Assembly (NCBI GenBank): GCA_008933675.1
Contig: WBUO01000005.1
Span: forward strand, 1-53,717
Origin: Dechloromonas sp.
GTDB lineage: Bacteria > Pseudomonadota > Gammaproteobacteria > Burkholderiales > Rhodocyclaceae
Reading direction: 5' to 3'
DNA length: 53,717 nucleotides
The notes under the pieces were generated by a model. It was not told the origin of the DNA. It was given only the letters and a program-made list of their open reading frames with translations, and did no database searches. The position numbers were made by a program, and so were the translations under genes. Each line of letters opens with the position of its first letter. The first letter of the stretch is position 1. Below are positions 9,069-17,569 of the stretch, in pieces.

Positions 9069-9184
9069 TGCCTTTCTCCATGTTGATGCTTGGTTCCAAA
9101 GTCCATAAGGTATCATGGGGTCGCTACGGTTGGCACTTGGCTGTCCTTGGTCCGAATGATTTTTCTCACGTGATCGCGTGATAT

Positions 9185-10075
9185 ATGAAGGGGGGCTCGT
9201 TGAGTCGAGTTACTGTTGTTCTTCCTGCCAGAAATGAAGCAAAGGGACTCGCCTCGCTGCTTCCCGAATTGAAGCTGCGCATGCCAGGGGCAGAGATAGT
9301 GGTTGTGGATGATGGTTCTTCGGATGAGTCGATAGCCCTTTGCAGGAAAGCCGGGGTTCGTGTGCACTCTCATCCCTACCCTAAAGGAAACGGTGCTGCC
9401 ATTAAGAGCGGAGTCCGTGTGGCAACAGGCGACATTATTGTCTTCATGGACGCCGACGGCCAGCACAAGCCGGAGGACATTCCACTGCTGCTGGAGAAAT
9501 TCAACGAAGGCTACGACATGGTCGTCGGTGCTCGCCAGTCGGGGTCCCATGCTGGCACTCATCGCGCCGTAGCGAACGATCTGTTCAGCCGCTTCGCCAG
9601 CTGGATGGTGATGCAGACGGTCGAAGATTTGACCTCGGGGTTTCGAGTTGTGCGCGCCGATAAGTTCCGAAAATTCATGTATTTGCTGCCGAACGGCTTT
9701 TCCTATCCGACGACCATCACCATGAGCTTCTTCCGAGCCGGCTATAGCGTTGGCTATGTACCCATTCATACGCCACGGCGTATCGGGAAGAGTCATATTC
9801 GCCCTCTGCGCGATGGTGTGCGTTTCCTGCTGATCATCATCAAGGTCGGCACGCTGTATTCGCCGCAGAAACTATTCCTGCCGATCAGCGCCGGTTTCTT
9901 CCTGACCGGCCTTGGTTATTACCTGCTCACGTATTTAAGTTCGGGGCGCTTTACCAACATGAGCGCCCTGCTGTTTATCTCGGCGATCATCACCTTTCTC
10001 ATCGGTATCGTCTCCGAGCAGGTTTCGGCCTTGCACTACAAGGATATCGATGCCAGTCACGACGAAGAGCATTAG
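9185..10075 (+). CDS. family 2 glycosyltransferase, dolichol-phosphate-sugar synthase type, with C-terminal membrane helices
   Basis: Protein of 296 residues. Residues about 8-230 are a GT-A fold of family 2 with VVLPARNEA, VVDDGSSDE and the metal-binding MDADGQH motif. TSGFRVVRADK in the second half is typical of polyprenyl-phosphate glucose/mannose transferases. Two hydrophobic helices at about 235-285 anchor it in the inner membrane. Such enzymes load a sugar onto undecaprenyl phosphate, the donor used by GT-C enzymes, so this gene could feed the TMTC-like protein, or the polysaccharide pathway. ATG at 9185 has no good ribosome site, while TTG at 9200 follows AAGGGGGG and may be the true start. 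It is divergent from the small gene at 8769 and opens the rightward half of the polysaccharide locus. Confidence 0.85.
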   Translation: MKGGSLSRVTVVLPARNEAKGLASLLPELKLRMPGAEIVVVDDGSSDESIALCRKAGVRVHSHPYPKGNGAAIKSGVRVATGDIIVFMDADGQHKPEDIPLLLEKFNEGYDMVVGARQSGSHAGTHRAVANDLFSRFASWMVMQTVEDLTSGFRVVRADKFRKFMYLLPNGFSYPTTITMSFFRAGYSVGYVPIHTPRRIGKSHIRPLRDGVRFLLIIIKVGTLYSPQKLFLPISAGFFLTGLGYYLLTYLSSGRFTNMSALLFISAIITFLIGIVSEQVSALHYKDIDASHDEEH

Positions 10076-10126
10076 GCGCCTAGTGCCGGCTTGTTGGCGG
10101 CCGTTGATCCGCTGTCGGGTGTAAGG

Positions 10127-11242
10127 ATGTTACGGCTCCTCATCACTGCGACCTCGTTCCCAGCCACGCCAGATGACTGGCGGGGGCGTTTCATTTACGA
10201 CATGGCCGAATCGCTGGCGAGCAGCGGTGCCGCGCAGCTTTCCTTCTGGGGGCCTGGCGGCGAATTGCCGCCTGGGGTGAACTTGGCGCTGCGCGGTGAT
10301 GACGGCGCTTGGTTGGGGCGGATGGTCGCACGCGGCGGTATCGCCCATCTGCTACGCAACCGGCCGCTGATCGGGGGGGCAACAGCGCTCGGTCTGCTCC
10401 ATCGTTTGCGCCGGGTCTATCAGCATTTTGCCGCCGGCAGCGGTCCGGCCGTTGTGCATGTCAATTGGCTGCAGAACATGCTGCCACTCAAAGGACTTCG
10501 CCTGCCAGCGCTGGTGACTGTGCTCGGCAGCGATCTTGCCCTGCTGCGCCTGCCCGGTATGGTGCCCATGCTGCGCGCGGTGCTGCGCGAGCGGCAGGCG
10601 ATCCTGGCGCCCAATGCCGAGTGGATGGCGCCAATGCTGCAGCGCCATTTTGGCGATGTGGCTGAAATTAGGGCAATTCCCTTCGGCATTCATCCCCGCT
10701 GGTTCGCCATAGAACGTCCGCCTGTTGCTGCAGCCAGTAGCAAGTGGTTGGTGGTTTCCCGCGTGACGTCTGCCAAGCTGGGGCATCTGGTTGAATGGGG
10801 CGAGGGCGTGTTCGGTGGCGACCGACAGCTGCATCTGCTCGGTCCGATGCAGGAGGCACTAGAGTTGCCGGGCTGGGTTCACTATCATGGCCCAACCCAT
10901 CCGCAGGCTCTTGCGGAAGACTGGTTTCCACGGGTGCAGGGCTTGCTGACCCTGAGTACGCATGACGAAGGTCGGCCGCAGGTAATGATCGAAGCCATGG
11001 CAGCCGGCTTGCCGATCATCGCCTCCGACCTGCCGGCGCATCGTGACCTGCTGCAGGAAGGGGCCTTGGGGCGTCTTGTGGATTCGCAACAAGGGTTGGT
11101 GAGAGCATTGAATGAATTTGCCTGTCCGGTTGCCAACTGCGCCCAGGGAGAACGTGCCGCGGCCTGGGTCCAGCAGGAAATCGGCACCTGGCGGGATGCA
11201 GCACAGCGTTATGGACAGGCATACCGGGATTTGTTGCCTTGA
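10127..11242 (+). CDS. family 4-type glycosyltransferase
   Basis: Protein of 371 residues with a two-lobed GT-B layout. The C-terminal half carries HDEGRPQVMIEAMAAGLPIIASD, the usual donor-nucleotide binding segment with its conserved EAMA glutamate. The N-terminal half is more divergent and begins LRLLITATSFPATPDDWRGRF, which is common in GT4 enzymes. No signal peptide is present, so it acts on the cytoplasmic face. The start at 10127 fits the family N terminus; a TTG at 10091 would add 12 residues. It probably adds one sugar during assembly of the polysaccharide; donor and acceptor cannot be told from sequence. Confidence 0.82.
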   Translation: MLRLLITATSFPATPDDWRGRFIYDMAESLASSGAAQLSFWGPGGELPPGVNLALRGDDGAWLGRMVARGGIAHLLRNRPLIGGATALGLLHRLRRVYQHFAAGSGPAVVHVNWLQNMLPLKGLRLPALVTVLGSDLALLRLPGMVPMLRAVLRERQAILAPNAEWMAPMLQRHFGDVAEIRAIPFGIHPRWFAIERPPVAAASSKWLVVSRVTSAKLGHLVEWGEGVFGGDRQLHLLGPMQEALELPGWVHYHGPTHPQALAEDWFPRVQGLLTLSTHDEGRPQVMIEAMAAGLPIIASDLPAHRDLLQEGALGRLVDSQQGLVRALNEFACPVANCAQGERAAAWVQQEIGTWRDAAQRYGQAYRDLLP

Positions 11243-11282
11243 CTTGTGAAGATCCGGAATTAAACTCCGGAAAATCACAAGT
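11242..11282. repeat. hyphenated palindrome upstream of the AAA/DUF4143 remnant
   Basis: ACTTGTGA (11242-11249) is matched by TCACAAGT (11275-11282). Inside it TCCGG pairs with CCGGA around a short A+T core. The element begins at the last base of the preceding stop codon and ends 12 bases before the GTG start of the ATPase remnant. No T-run follows, so it is more likely an operator or mobile-element scar than a terminator. Confidence 0.6.
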
Positions 11283-11294
11283 GGGAGTGTTTCG

Positions 11295-12034
11295 GTGATC
11301 CCGCGTAAGTTAGCTGCCGAGTTTCCGCCCAGCTACGGGAATATCCCGTGGTGACAGTGCTCGGCCCCCGTCAGTCGGCCAAAACGACACTGGTCCGTTC
11401 CACGTCGCCCGATTGCACCTATGTGTCACTTGAAGAACCGGAAATTCGGCAACTGGCGTATGACGATCCGAAGGCCTTTCTGCAGCGATTCCCGGCGCCG
11501 GCGATCTACGCTGAGATTCAGCGGGCTCCTCAACTGCTGAGTTATCTCCATGGCCAGGTGGATTGCTCCCCTCTGGATGCCGCCGTGTTTCGAGAATTTT
11601 GGCAAGTGCGTGACCAATCGCCAAAATACTATTTCATCGAGCTGGGCTTGCTGACTTATCTGCTGGATATCGAAAAACCGGAGCAAATTGAACGCGATCC
11701 GCTGATGGGAGCCATGTTCGAGAATCTAGTAGTGATCGAGGCTTTGAAAGCGCGCCTCAACCGGGGCTTGTCGCCCAATCTGTACTTCTTTTGCGACAGC
11801 CAAGGCAAAGAGCTTGATTTGCGCTACACGGCTGGACCGCACCTGTCCGGGATTGAAATCAAGGCAAGCAGCACTTGGCATAGCAGCTTCCGTGAGGGAT
11901 TGGATCATTTTGCTGAATCGGTTCATCCTTTGTTGCACAAATCCGTGGGGTATAACGGCTCGGTGTTCCTGTTGAGCGATGCTCTGGCGCCCAGTTATGT
12001 GGTCAATGTGCCTAGGCTGCTGGCGGGGGCGTGA
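11295..12034 (+). pseudogene. degraded AAA/DUF4143-family ATPase
   Basis: The GTG at 11295, preceded by GGGAG, opens VIPRKLAAEF, the normal N terminus of this family. That frame ends within 60 bases; the homologous continuation EYPVVTVLGPRQ is in another frame, so a frameshift is present. The P-loop reads GPRQSAKTT (normally GPRQxGKTT) and the Walker B region reads AIYAEIQRAP where AILDEIQRAP is usual. After SYLHGQVD the sequence jumps straight to the C-terminal DUF4143 portion (PKYYFIELGLLTYLL, KELDLRY, GIEIKAS). About 150-180 residues of a normally near-390-residue protein are therefore missing. These ATPases are widespread accessory genes of unclear function. It sits inside the polysaccharide locus and its stop lies just before the epimerase start. 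Confidence 0.85.
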
Positions 12035-12051
12035 AGGAATTGGGTGAGCCG

Positions 12052-12960
12052 GTGAATGCATTAAATCGAGGTCCCATACTGCTGGTTGGCGGCACAGGGT
12101 TTATCGGACGGGCGTTGGCCGCGCGCCTCTCGGCAGAGGGGCGCGAGGTGCACGTGCTGGGAACGCGGCCGGCTAGCGGCTTGCCGGCCGGCGTTGTCGT
12201 GCATCGCGGCGATCAGGGCGATCGAGATGTGGTGCGCCCGCTGTTGGCGCGTTGCTGCGTGGTCGTTCATCTTGCCGGTGCGACGGTTCCGGCTGACACC
12301 GTGTGGCAGCCGGTGGCCGAGGTCGAGGCCTCGCTGCTGCCGGCCCTGCGCTTTCTCGAATACGCCCAGGAATTCTCCGGACGGCGCTATGTGGTGCTGT
12401 CGACCGGTGGCGCGCTGTACGGCGACGCCGATCTGGCCAGCGAGCAGACCCGGCTGGCGCCGGGCTCCTACCACGGTGCCGGCAAGCTAGCGCTGGAGAG
12501 TTTCTTCGGTGTCTTCGGCCAGCGCCAGCCGGGCAGCCTGAGCATCCTGCGCCCGGCCAATGTCTATGGTCCGGGGCAACCGCTACGGGCCGGTTTCGGG
12601 GTCATTCGCACATTGCTCGAACGGGCTCGCGACGGCGGTCGGCTGGTCGTCTATGGTGACGGCGGCGCTGTCCGCGATTATCTCTACATCGACGACATGG
12701 TGGCTGCCTGCATCGCGGCGCTGACGGCCCCGGCGGTCACCTGCAACATTGGCAGCGGCGAGGGGGTGGCCCTGCGCGAGCTGATTGCCATCGTCGAGCG
12801 CGTCACCGGAAGGACGCTGGCCGTGGACTATCGCCCGGCTCGCGCTTCCGATGTCGGGCGCATCGTGCTTGACGCCGGGCTGGCCCGCACCCGTCTGGGC
12901 TGGATGCCGGGTGTCGGTATCGAGGAGGGCATCGCGCGGACCTGGCGGAGCCTGCCGTGA
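12052..12960 (+). CDS. NAD-dependent epimerase/dehydratase (extended SDR) with altered catalytic tyrosine
   Basis: Protein of 302 residues. The Rossmann motif GGTGFIG is at residues 13-19, and the C-terminal sugar-nucleotide part includes RPANVYGPGQP and DYLYIDDMV. The family resembles UDP-glucose/GlcNAc 4-epimerases and TDP-sugar reductases of O-antigen loci. The active-site segment reads PGSYHGAGKLALE. Aligned without gaps to the usual PxSxYGxxKLxxE, the catalytic Tyr position is His141 and Tyr140 sits one residue early, so the YxxxK pair becomes HxxxK. The enzyme may be altered or inactive, or may use the shifted Tyr. GTG at 12052 was chosen; GTG at 12031 overlapping the pseudogene stop is possible. 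It overlaps the next gene by GTGA, which indicates translational coupling. Confidence 0.85.
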   Translation: MNALNRGPILLVGGTGFIGRALAARLSAEGREVHVLGTRPASGLPAGVVVHRGDQGDRDVVRPLLARCCVVVHLAGATVPADTVWQPVAEVEASLLPALRFLEYAQEFSGRRYVVLSTGGALYGDADLASEQTRLAPGSYHGAGKLALESFFGVFGQRQPGSLSILRPANVYGPGQPLRAGFGVIRTLLERARDGGRLVVYGDGGAVRDYLYIDDMVAACIAALTAPAVTCNIGSGEGVALRELIAIVERVTGRTLAVDYRPARASDVGRIVLDAGLARTRLGWMPGVGIEEGIARTWRSLP

Positions 12961-13973
12961 ACGGCCTCCCGTGCATCTCGGTCTGCATCGCCAATTACAA
13001 CGGGGCGGCGATGATCGCCGGCTGCCTCGATTCCGTACTCGCCCAGCGCGGTGCTTTCACCCTCGAGATCATCGTCCACGACGACGCCTCGAGCGATACC
13101 TCAGTGGCCATCGTCAGCCGGGACTATGCCGCCGTCCACCTGATCCGCAGCGTCGACAACGTCGGATTCTGCGTCGCCAACAACAGCATGGTCGCCGCTG
13201 CCCGCGGCGACTACGTGCTGCTGCTCAACAACGATGCCGAACTGCTGCCCGACGCCCTGGCCTGTCTGTTGGACGAGGCGCAAGCGCAGGCGGGCCCGGC
13301 GCTGCTCAGCCTGCCGCAATACGACTACGCTAGCGGCGCGCTGATCGACCGCGGCTGCCTGCTCGATCCGTTCTACAACCCGGTGCCGAATCTCGACCCC
13401 GGGCGGCGCGAGGTGGCTATGGCGATCGGCGCCTGTCTGTGGCTGCCCCGCAGCCTGTGGCATGAGCTCGGCGGCTTTCCGGAGTGGTTCGGCTCGATCG
13501 GCGAGGATCTCTACCTGTGCTGCCGGGCGCGCCTGGCCGGTTATCCGGTGCGTGTGCCCGACGCTGCCGGCTACCGGCACCGGGTGGGTGTGAGCTTCGG
13601 CGGCGGCAAGACCCGTGACGGCCGGCTGGCCAGCACCTTTCGGCGGCGGGCGCTGTCCGAGCGGAACAAGACTTTCGTTCTGCTGACGACCTGTCCGGCG
13701 CCGCTGCTGCTGCCGCTGGCGGGGCTGCATCTGCTGCTGTTGCTGCTCGAGGGCGGTTTGTTGGCGCTGCTGCGGCGCAGTCCGGCGTACCTGAGCGTAG
13801 TTTATCTGCCGGTATTTGCTGCGATCTGGCAGCAGCGATGGCCGTTGCGGCAGTTGCGGCACGAGGTGATGGAGCGGCGGGAGGGGGGCGCTGCCGCGTT
13901 CTTTGTCCCCTTCATCGCGCTGCCTTACAAGCTGCGGATGCTGTTGCGGCACGGCCTGCCGGATCTGCACTAA
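12957..13973 (+). CDS. family 2 glycosyltransferase (rhamnosyltransferase-like)
   Basis: Protein of 338 residues starting at a GTG that overlaps the epimerase stop. Residues about 5-230 are a GT-A domain: ISVCIANYNGA, HDDASSDTS, NNDAE (metal-binding DxD-like) and GSIGEDLYLCCRARLAGY. A leucine-rich C-terminal region at about 240-290 probably associates with the membrane. This layout is common in O-antigen rhamnosyltransferases, but the sugar cannot be assigned. It is the last rightward gene of the locus; a 56-base spacer separates it from the convergent array. Only a weak hairpin and no clear terminator is visible there. Confidence 0.86.
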   Translation: MNGLPCISVCIANYNGAAMIAGCLDSVLAQRGAFTLEIIVHDDASSDTSVAIVSRDYAAVHLIRSVDNVGFCVANNSMVAAARGDYVLLLNNDAELLPDALACLLDEAQAQAGPALLSLPQYDYASGALIDRGCLLDPFYNPVPNLDPGRREVAMAIGACLWLPRSLWHELGGFPEWFGSIGEDLYLCCRARLAGYPVRVPDAAGYRHRVGVSFGGGKTRDGRLASTFRRRALSERNKTFVLLTTCPAPLLLPLAGLHLLLLLLEGGLLALLRRSPAYLSVVYLPVFAAIWQQRWPLRQLRHEVMERREGGAAAFFVPFIALPYKLRMLLRHGLPDLH

Positions 13974-14029
13974 AAACGTCGACCCTTGCCGGCGCTTGGG
14001 TGGAAATCCCAGGCCATTGCTGGAGGCGG

Positions 14030-14992
14030 CTATTTGATCAGGAGATCGAGCGCAATACTGCCCCAGTTGCGGGCGTAGTGGGCATAGCGACCGCGGTGCA
14101 ACTCGTTCAGGATGCCGGGGAGCCGGCGCCAGCGCGGGGCCGGCAACTGTGCCCGGGCTTCGAGATGGGCGATCTTGCCGGCCAGGGCCGTGCCGATGCC
14201 GCCGGGCGTGGTGCATTGTTCCAGGCGGGCGGCCAGGGCGTGCCAGCGGGCAAGTTCCTCGCCGTACCACCGACCGCGATCGACCTTCAGGGCTTCACGG
14301 ATCTGATGTCGGAGCGGCTTGCGTCGTCCGCCGACGACGTTGCCGTCGTGCTGCCGATAGGCGACCAGTGCCTGCCGAAGGGGCACCAACTGCCCCTGCG
14401 CCGCTGCGATCAGGGCCAGCCAGGCGTCGTGCGGCCAGTCCGGCGGAATCGGCAGGGCCGAGTCACGTAGCGCTGTCCTGAAGGCCAAGGTTGCTCCGGT
14501 CACGATGTGATGCTTGAGCAGCACGCCGAATCCCTGGCTATTCTCCAGGCGCTGCAGTTCGTCGGGGGTGAGGCGGACGCGCTGCCACATGGTGTAGCCC
14601 AGCGGCGCCAGTTCGGCGTCCACCACATCGGCGTCGGAGAAGGCCGCAAGGACGTTGGATGGCATCAGAGCTGCGGCCAGCCGTGCCAGCTTGTCCGGCC
14701 GCCAGACATCATCCTGGTCGGCCAGGGCGATGCTGTCGCCGCGACACTGTGCGATGGCCCGGCTGAAATTCTCGCTGACGCCGAGTCGCTGCGGATTGCT
14801 CAGAATCCGCACGGGGAACGGGGCGGTCGTGGAAAAAGCCTCGAGAATGGCGACGGTATCGTCTGTGGAAGCGTCATCCAGCGCAACCAGTTCGTCCGGA
14901 AGCTGCGTCTGGGCCGTCAGGCTGTCGAGCAGGGTGGCCAGATGGCGGCTGCCGTTGCAGGTGGCCAGGGCGATGGAAATGCGCGTTTTCAT
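14030..14992 (-). CDS. family 2 glycosyltransferase
   Basis: Protein of 320 residues and the last gene of the long leftward array. It begins ISIALATCNGSRHL, followed by ALDDASTDDT and ADQDDVW, the nucleotide and metal-binding motifs of GT2 enzymes close to rhamnosyltransferases of the WbbL type. No membrane segment is present. Its start overlaps the preceding gene's stop by ATGA, so the two are translationally coupled. It probably adds one residue of the repeating unit or the terminal cap. Confidence 0.87.
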   Translation of the reverse strand: MKTRISIALATCNGSRHLATLLDSLTAQTQLPDELVALDDASTDDTVAILEAFSTTAPFPVRILSNPQRLGVSENFSRAIAQCRGDSIALADQDDVWRPDKLARLAAALMPSNVLAAFSDADVVDAELAPLGYTMWQRVRLTPDELQRLENSQGFGVLLKHHIVTGATLAFRTALRDSALPIPPDWPHDAWLALIAAAQGQLVPLRQALVAYRQHDGNVVGGRRKPLRHQIREALKVDRGRWYGEELARWHALAARLEQCTTPGGIGTALAGKIAHLEARAQLPAPRWRRLPGILNELHRGRYAHYARNWGSIALDLLIK

Positions 14993-16725
14993 TGGCCCTG
15001 CGTCCGTGGAACCGGCAGACCGCGCTCAAGGCTCAGCACACGATGGCTGGCTGGATCCTGTCGCAGTTGTTCCCGCCATTTGACCTGCATGTGCTGCCGG
15101 GCCAGGCCGCTTCCCGTGGCGCTGCCGGCATCGCCTCTCGTCGCCGCATGCAGCACCAGCGTGGCCCACGGTGTCCAGATGTTGCGCAGGCCTTGTTCCT
15201 GCAGGCGCAGGCAGAAGTCGACGTCGAAGTATGGCCCGCTGGCCGGGTCGAAGCCGTTCACGTCTTCGAAGAGCGCCCGCCGTACCGCCAGGCAGGTGGC
15301 GGACACGGCCGATACGTTTTGCTGCAGCAACGCACGGTTACGTTGCCCGGCGAAATGCTCCGGTGCTCCGCGATAGGGATGCCCGACCACGCTTTCCGGA
15401 TCGAGCAGGTAACCGGCATGCCAGACGCGCCGATTCGGCTGCAGCAGGCGTGCCCCTACGGCCCCGATGCCCGGTCGGGCGGCTTCGGCTGCCAATGTCG
15501 CCAGCCAGTCGGGCGTGGTCGGCTGGCAGCGGCGGTCGACGAAACAGAGCATGTCGCCCGTCGCCTGTCGTGCTGCCTGATTTAGCTGTTCCGCCAGACG
15601 GCTGTCGGAACGATCGGGCGAACTAAGTCCCAGTGTCGTGTGCACTAGTTCGACATTGGGCCCGGCGGGCGGCTTCCACGGCGCCGAGGCGGAGGAGGCG
15701 CCGTCAGTATCGAACACGATGACGCTCAGCCGCAGGTCGGGCGCGGGGCGCCGGATGCGCAGGTGGCCGAACGGCAGCAGTTCGACCTCGGCGGTTTCGC
15801 TGCAGCGCTGCAGTTGGGCCTGTACCGCCAGCCGGCCGGCCGTCAGGGCATAGCGCTTGGCCGTATCGGAATGGGCCGTCGAGCCGGGGAGCGAGCGCCA
15901 GTGATAGAGGATGCGAGGCAGGTGACGGATGTGGCCGGCGCGTTCGCTTGCCCGCAGCGCCAGATCCCAGTCCTGGCTGCCCTGCACCTCGGGCGCGAGG
16001 ATGTCGAGCGAGTGCAGCAGCGTGGCCCGATAGACGACGAGGTGGCACAGGTAGTTCTGGCTGCGCAGTAGTTCGGGGTTCCAGTCCGGCTTGAAATAGG
16101 GATTGTAGCGCTGGCCGTCGGTGCCAATCAGGTCTTCGTCGCTGTACAAGAGATCGGTTTCAGGGTGGCGGCCGATTTCGCAGGCGACGTAAGCCAGGGC
16201 GGCAGGGGCGAGTTCATCGTCGTGGTCGAGAAAGGTAATGAAGTCGCCAGTGGCCAGTTCCAGGGCGGAACGGGTCGCTGCACAGATATGGCCGCGACTT
16301 TCCCTGAATACCAGCCGGATCCGCGAATCGGCCGCGGCGGCCGCCCGCAGCAGCTGTCGTACCGGCACGGAGCGCGAGGCATCGTCGGCGATGCACAGCT
16401 CCCAACACGGGTAGCCTTGCCGGCGGACGGAGTCGATGGCCTGTTGCAGCCAGCGCTCCGGCGGGTCGCAGACGGGCATGACGATGGAGATCAGTGGTGG
16501 GCTGTCGAGGGCCGCCAATTCGGCTTGCAGCCGTGCGTGCTCGCCAGCCGCGTCGGCATCCTCGCGCTTGCGCCAGTCGGCGTAACAGCGGGTCTGGCTG
16601 TCGAGCTGGCGCAGTTGCCACCATAGACCGGCCAGGCCAGCCCGGCGCCAAATGCGCAGGATCTTTTCGCCCAGACGGAATGCCGGACGTTGTCGCAGGG
16701 CGCGGGGAAGATTGAGCCAGCTCAT
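14989..16725 (-). CDS. two-part family 2 glycosyltransferase
   Basis: Protein of 578 residues. An N-terminal helical region of about 75 residues precedes a GT2 domain with SIVMPVCDPPERW, IADDASR and the metal site FLDHDDE (DHDD at 167-170), followed by YSDEDLI and KPDWNPELLRSQNYL. The C-terminal part from about residue 310 is a second, shortened GT2-like region with VDRRCQPTTPDWLATL and VNGFDPASGPYFDVDFCLRL. This tandem pattern is common in O-antigen and glycan-chain glycosyltransferases that add two linkages. Whether the second domain is active is uncertain because its first motifs are weak. The gene lies between a methyltransferase gene and another GT2 gene. Confidence 0.87.
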   Translation of the reverse strand: MSWLNLPRALRQRPAFRLGEKILRIWRRAGLAGLWWQLRQLDSQTRCYADWRKREDADAAGEHARLQAELAALDSPPLISIVMPVCDPPERWLQQAIDSVRRQGYPCWELCIADDASRSVPVRQLLRAAAAADSRIRLVFRESRGHICAATRSALELATGDFITFLDHDDELAPAALAYVACEIGRHPETDLLYSDEDLIGTDGQRYNPYFKPDWNPELLRSQNYLCHLVVYRATLLHSLDILAPEVQGSQDWDLALRASERAGHIRHLPRILYHWRSLPGSTAHSDTAKRYALTAGRLAVQAQLQRCSETAEVELLPFGHLRIRRPAPDLRLSVIVFDTDGASSASAPWKPPAGPNVELVHTTLGLSSPDRSDSRLAEQLNQAARQATGDMLCFVDRRCQPTTPDWLATLAAEAARPGIGAVGARLLQPNRRVWHAGYLLDPESVVGHPYRGAPEHFAGQRNRALLQQNVSAVSATCLAVRRALFEDVNGFDPASGPYFDVDFCLRLQEQGLRNIWTPWATLVLHAATRGDAGSATGSGLARQHMQVKWREQLRQDPASHRVLSLERGLPVPRTQGQ

Positions 16726-16726
16726 G

Positions 16727-17569
16727 TCAGCGGAGGCGGCGGACGATGGCGAGGGCTTCGACCCGGGAGGCGGCGACGCGCTCTACGCGGCAGGCGCCGC
16801 CGACGACCCGACACAGCAAGTGCAGCAATTCGCCCAGCGAGGTGCGGGAAAACACATGGTGATGAATCTGTTCGGGGTTGTGGTCGAGGAAATGGGTGAT
16901 CAGCCGCTGCCGCTCCCCATCGCCGGGGGGGACCCACGATTGCCCCTGCAGGGCTGCGATCGCCGGTGCCGAGATGGCCAGGTGTTCTTCGACGTGCGCC
17001 AGATTGCGCTGACGCATGGCGGCGGTGTCGCCGGCCAGCGTGAGTTCGTAGTCGGCGAGAAAGTGCTCGTTCGTGGTCAGTGGCCGTCCCCGATCGAAGC
17101 AGCGGGCGCCGATCGGCACCGCGATGAAGAGCGTGCCGCCGGGACGCAGGACATGCAGCCAGTTGCACAGGGTGCCCAGCGTGTCCTGGGCATGTTCCAG
17201 CAGATGGTTGGCGATTACGAAGTCCTGGCTTTCCGCCGCGATGCAATGCAGGCGCAGGCCGTCGGCGAGCAGATCGGGGATGACTAGCGTTGTCGCCGCA
17301 TCGGCGCGCAGCGTGCGCAAGGTATCGACGCAGTGCTTGTCGACATAGCAGGCGTGCGCTCCGGGAGGCAAGGGAAGGGGGGCATGCAGGGCGCCGATCT
17401 CAAGTCCGCAACTGCCCGGCGCGATATGCTGAAAAGCTAGCTTCCGCCGTGTTTCCACCAAGCCGAGCACGTTCAGGCGAAGCAGCAGCTCGCCCAGGCC
17501 AGCATCAACCATGCCCCGGCGCAGGCGTGGCCAGATGCGGCCCACCAGGCCCGGCGACACGGAATTCAT
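16727..17569 (-). CDS. class I SAM-dependent methyltransferase (type 11)
   Basis: Protein of 280 residues. The SAM-binding motif is LEIGALHAP near residue 50; the post-II segment ANHLLEHAQD and motif LRPGGTLFIAVP follow. The frame is open much further upstream, but that part lies inside the preceding gene. The ATG at 17569 overlaps the neighbour's stop as ATGA and gives a normal N terminus. The likely role is O-methylation of a sugar in the polysaccharide, inferred from position. An unusual GARCFDRGRPLTTNEHF stretch follows the core fold; this arrangement also occurs in other glycan-locus methyltransferases. Confidence 0.84.
   Translation of the reverse strand: MNSVSPGLVGRIWPRLRRGMVDAGLGELLLRLNVLGLVETRRKLAFQHIAPGSCGLEIGALHAPLPLPPGAHACYVDKHCVDTLRTLRADAATTLVIPDLLADGLRLHCIAAESQDFVIANHLLEHAQDTLGTLCNWLHVLRPGGTLFIAVPIGARCFDRGRPLTTNEHFLADYELTLAGDTAAMRQRNLAHVEEHLAISAPAIAALQGQSWVPPGDGERQRLITHFLDHNPEQIHHHVFSRTSLGELLHLLCRVVGGACRVERVAASRVEALAIVRRLR

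Noticed and set aside
9130-9147. Possible second sigma-54 promoter (TGGCAC) before the GT2 gene at 9185
   Set aside because: The base pair ten bases after GG is TC rather than GC, and no -12 element is present.
13101-14270. Leftward open frame of 389 codons spanning the convergent glycosyltransferase junction
   Set aside because: It is antisense to one GT2 gene and out of frame with the other, is rich in Gln/Arg/Pro repeats, and has no family features.
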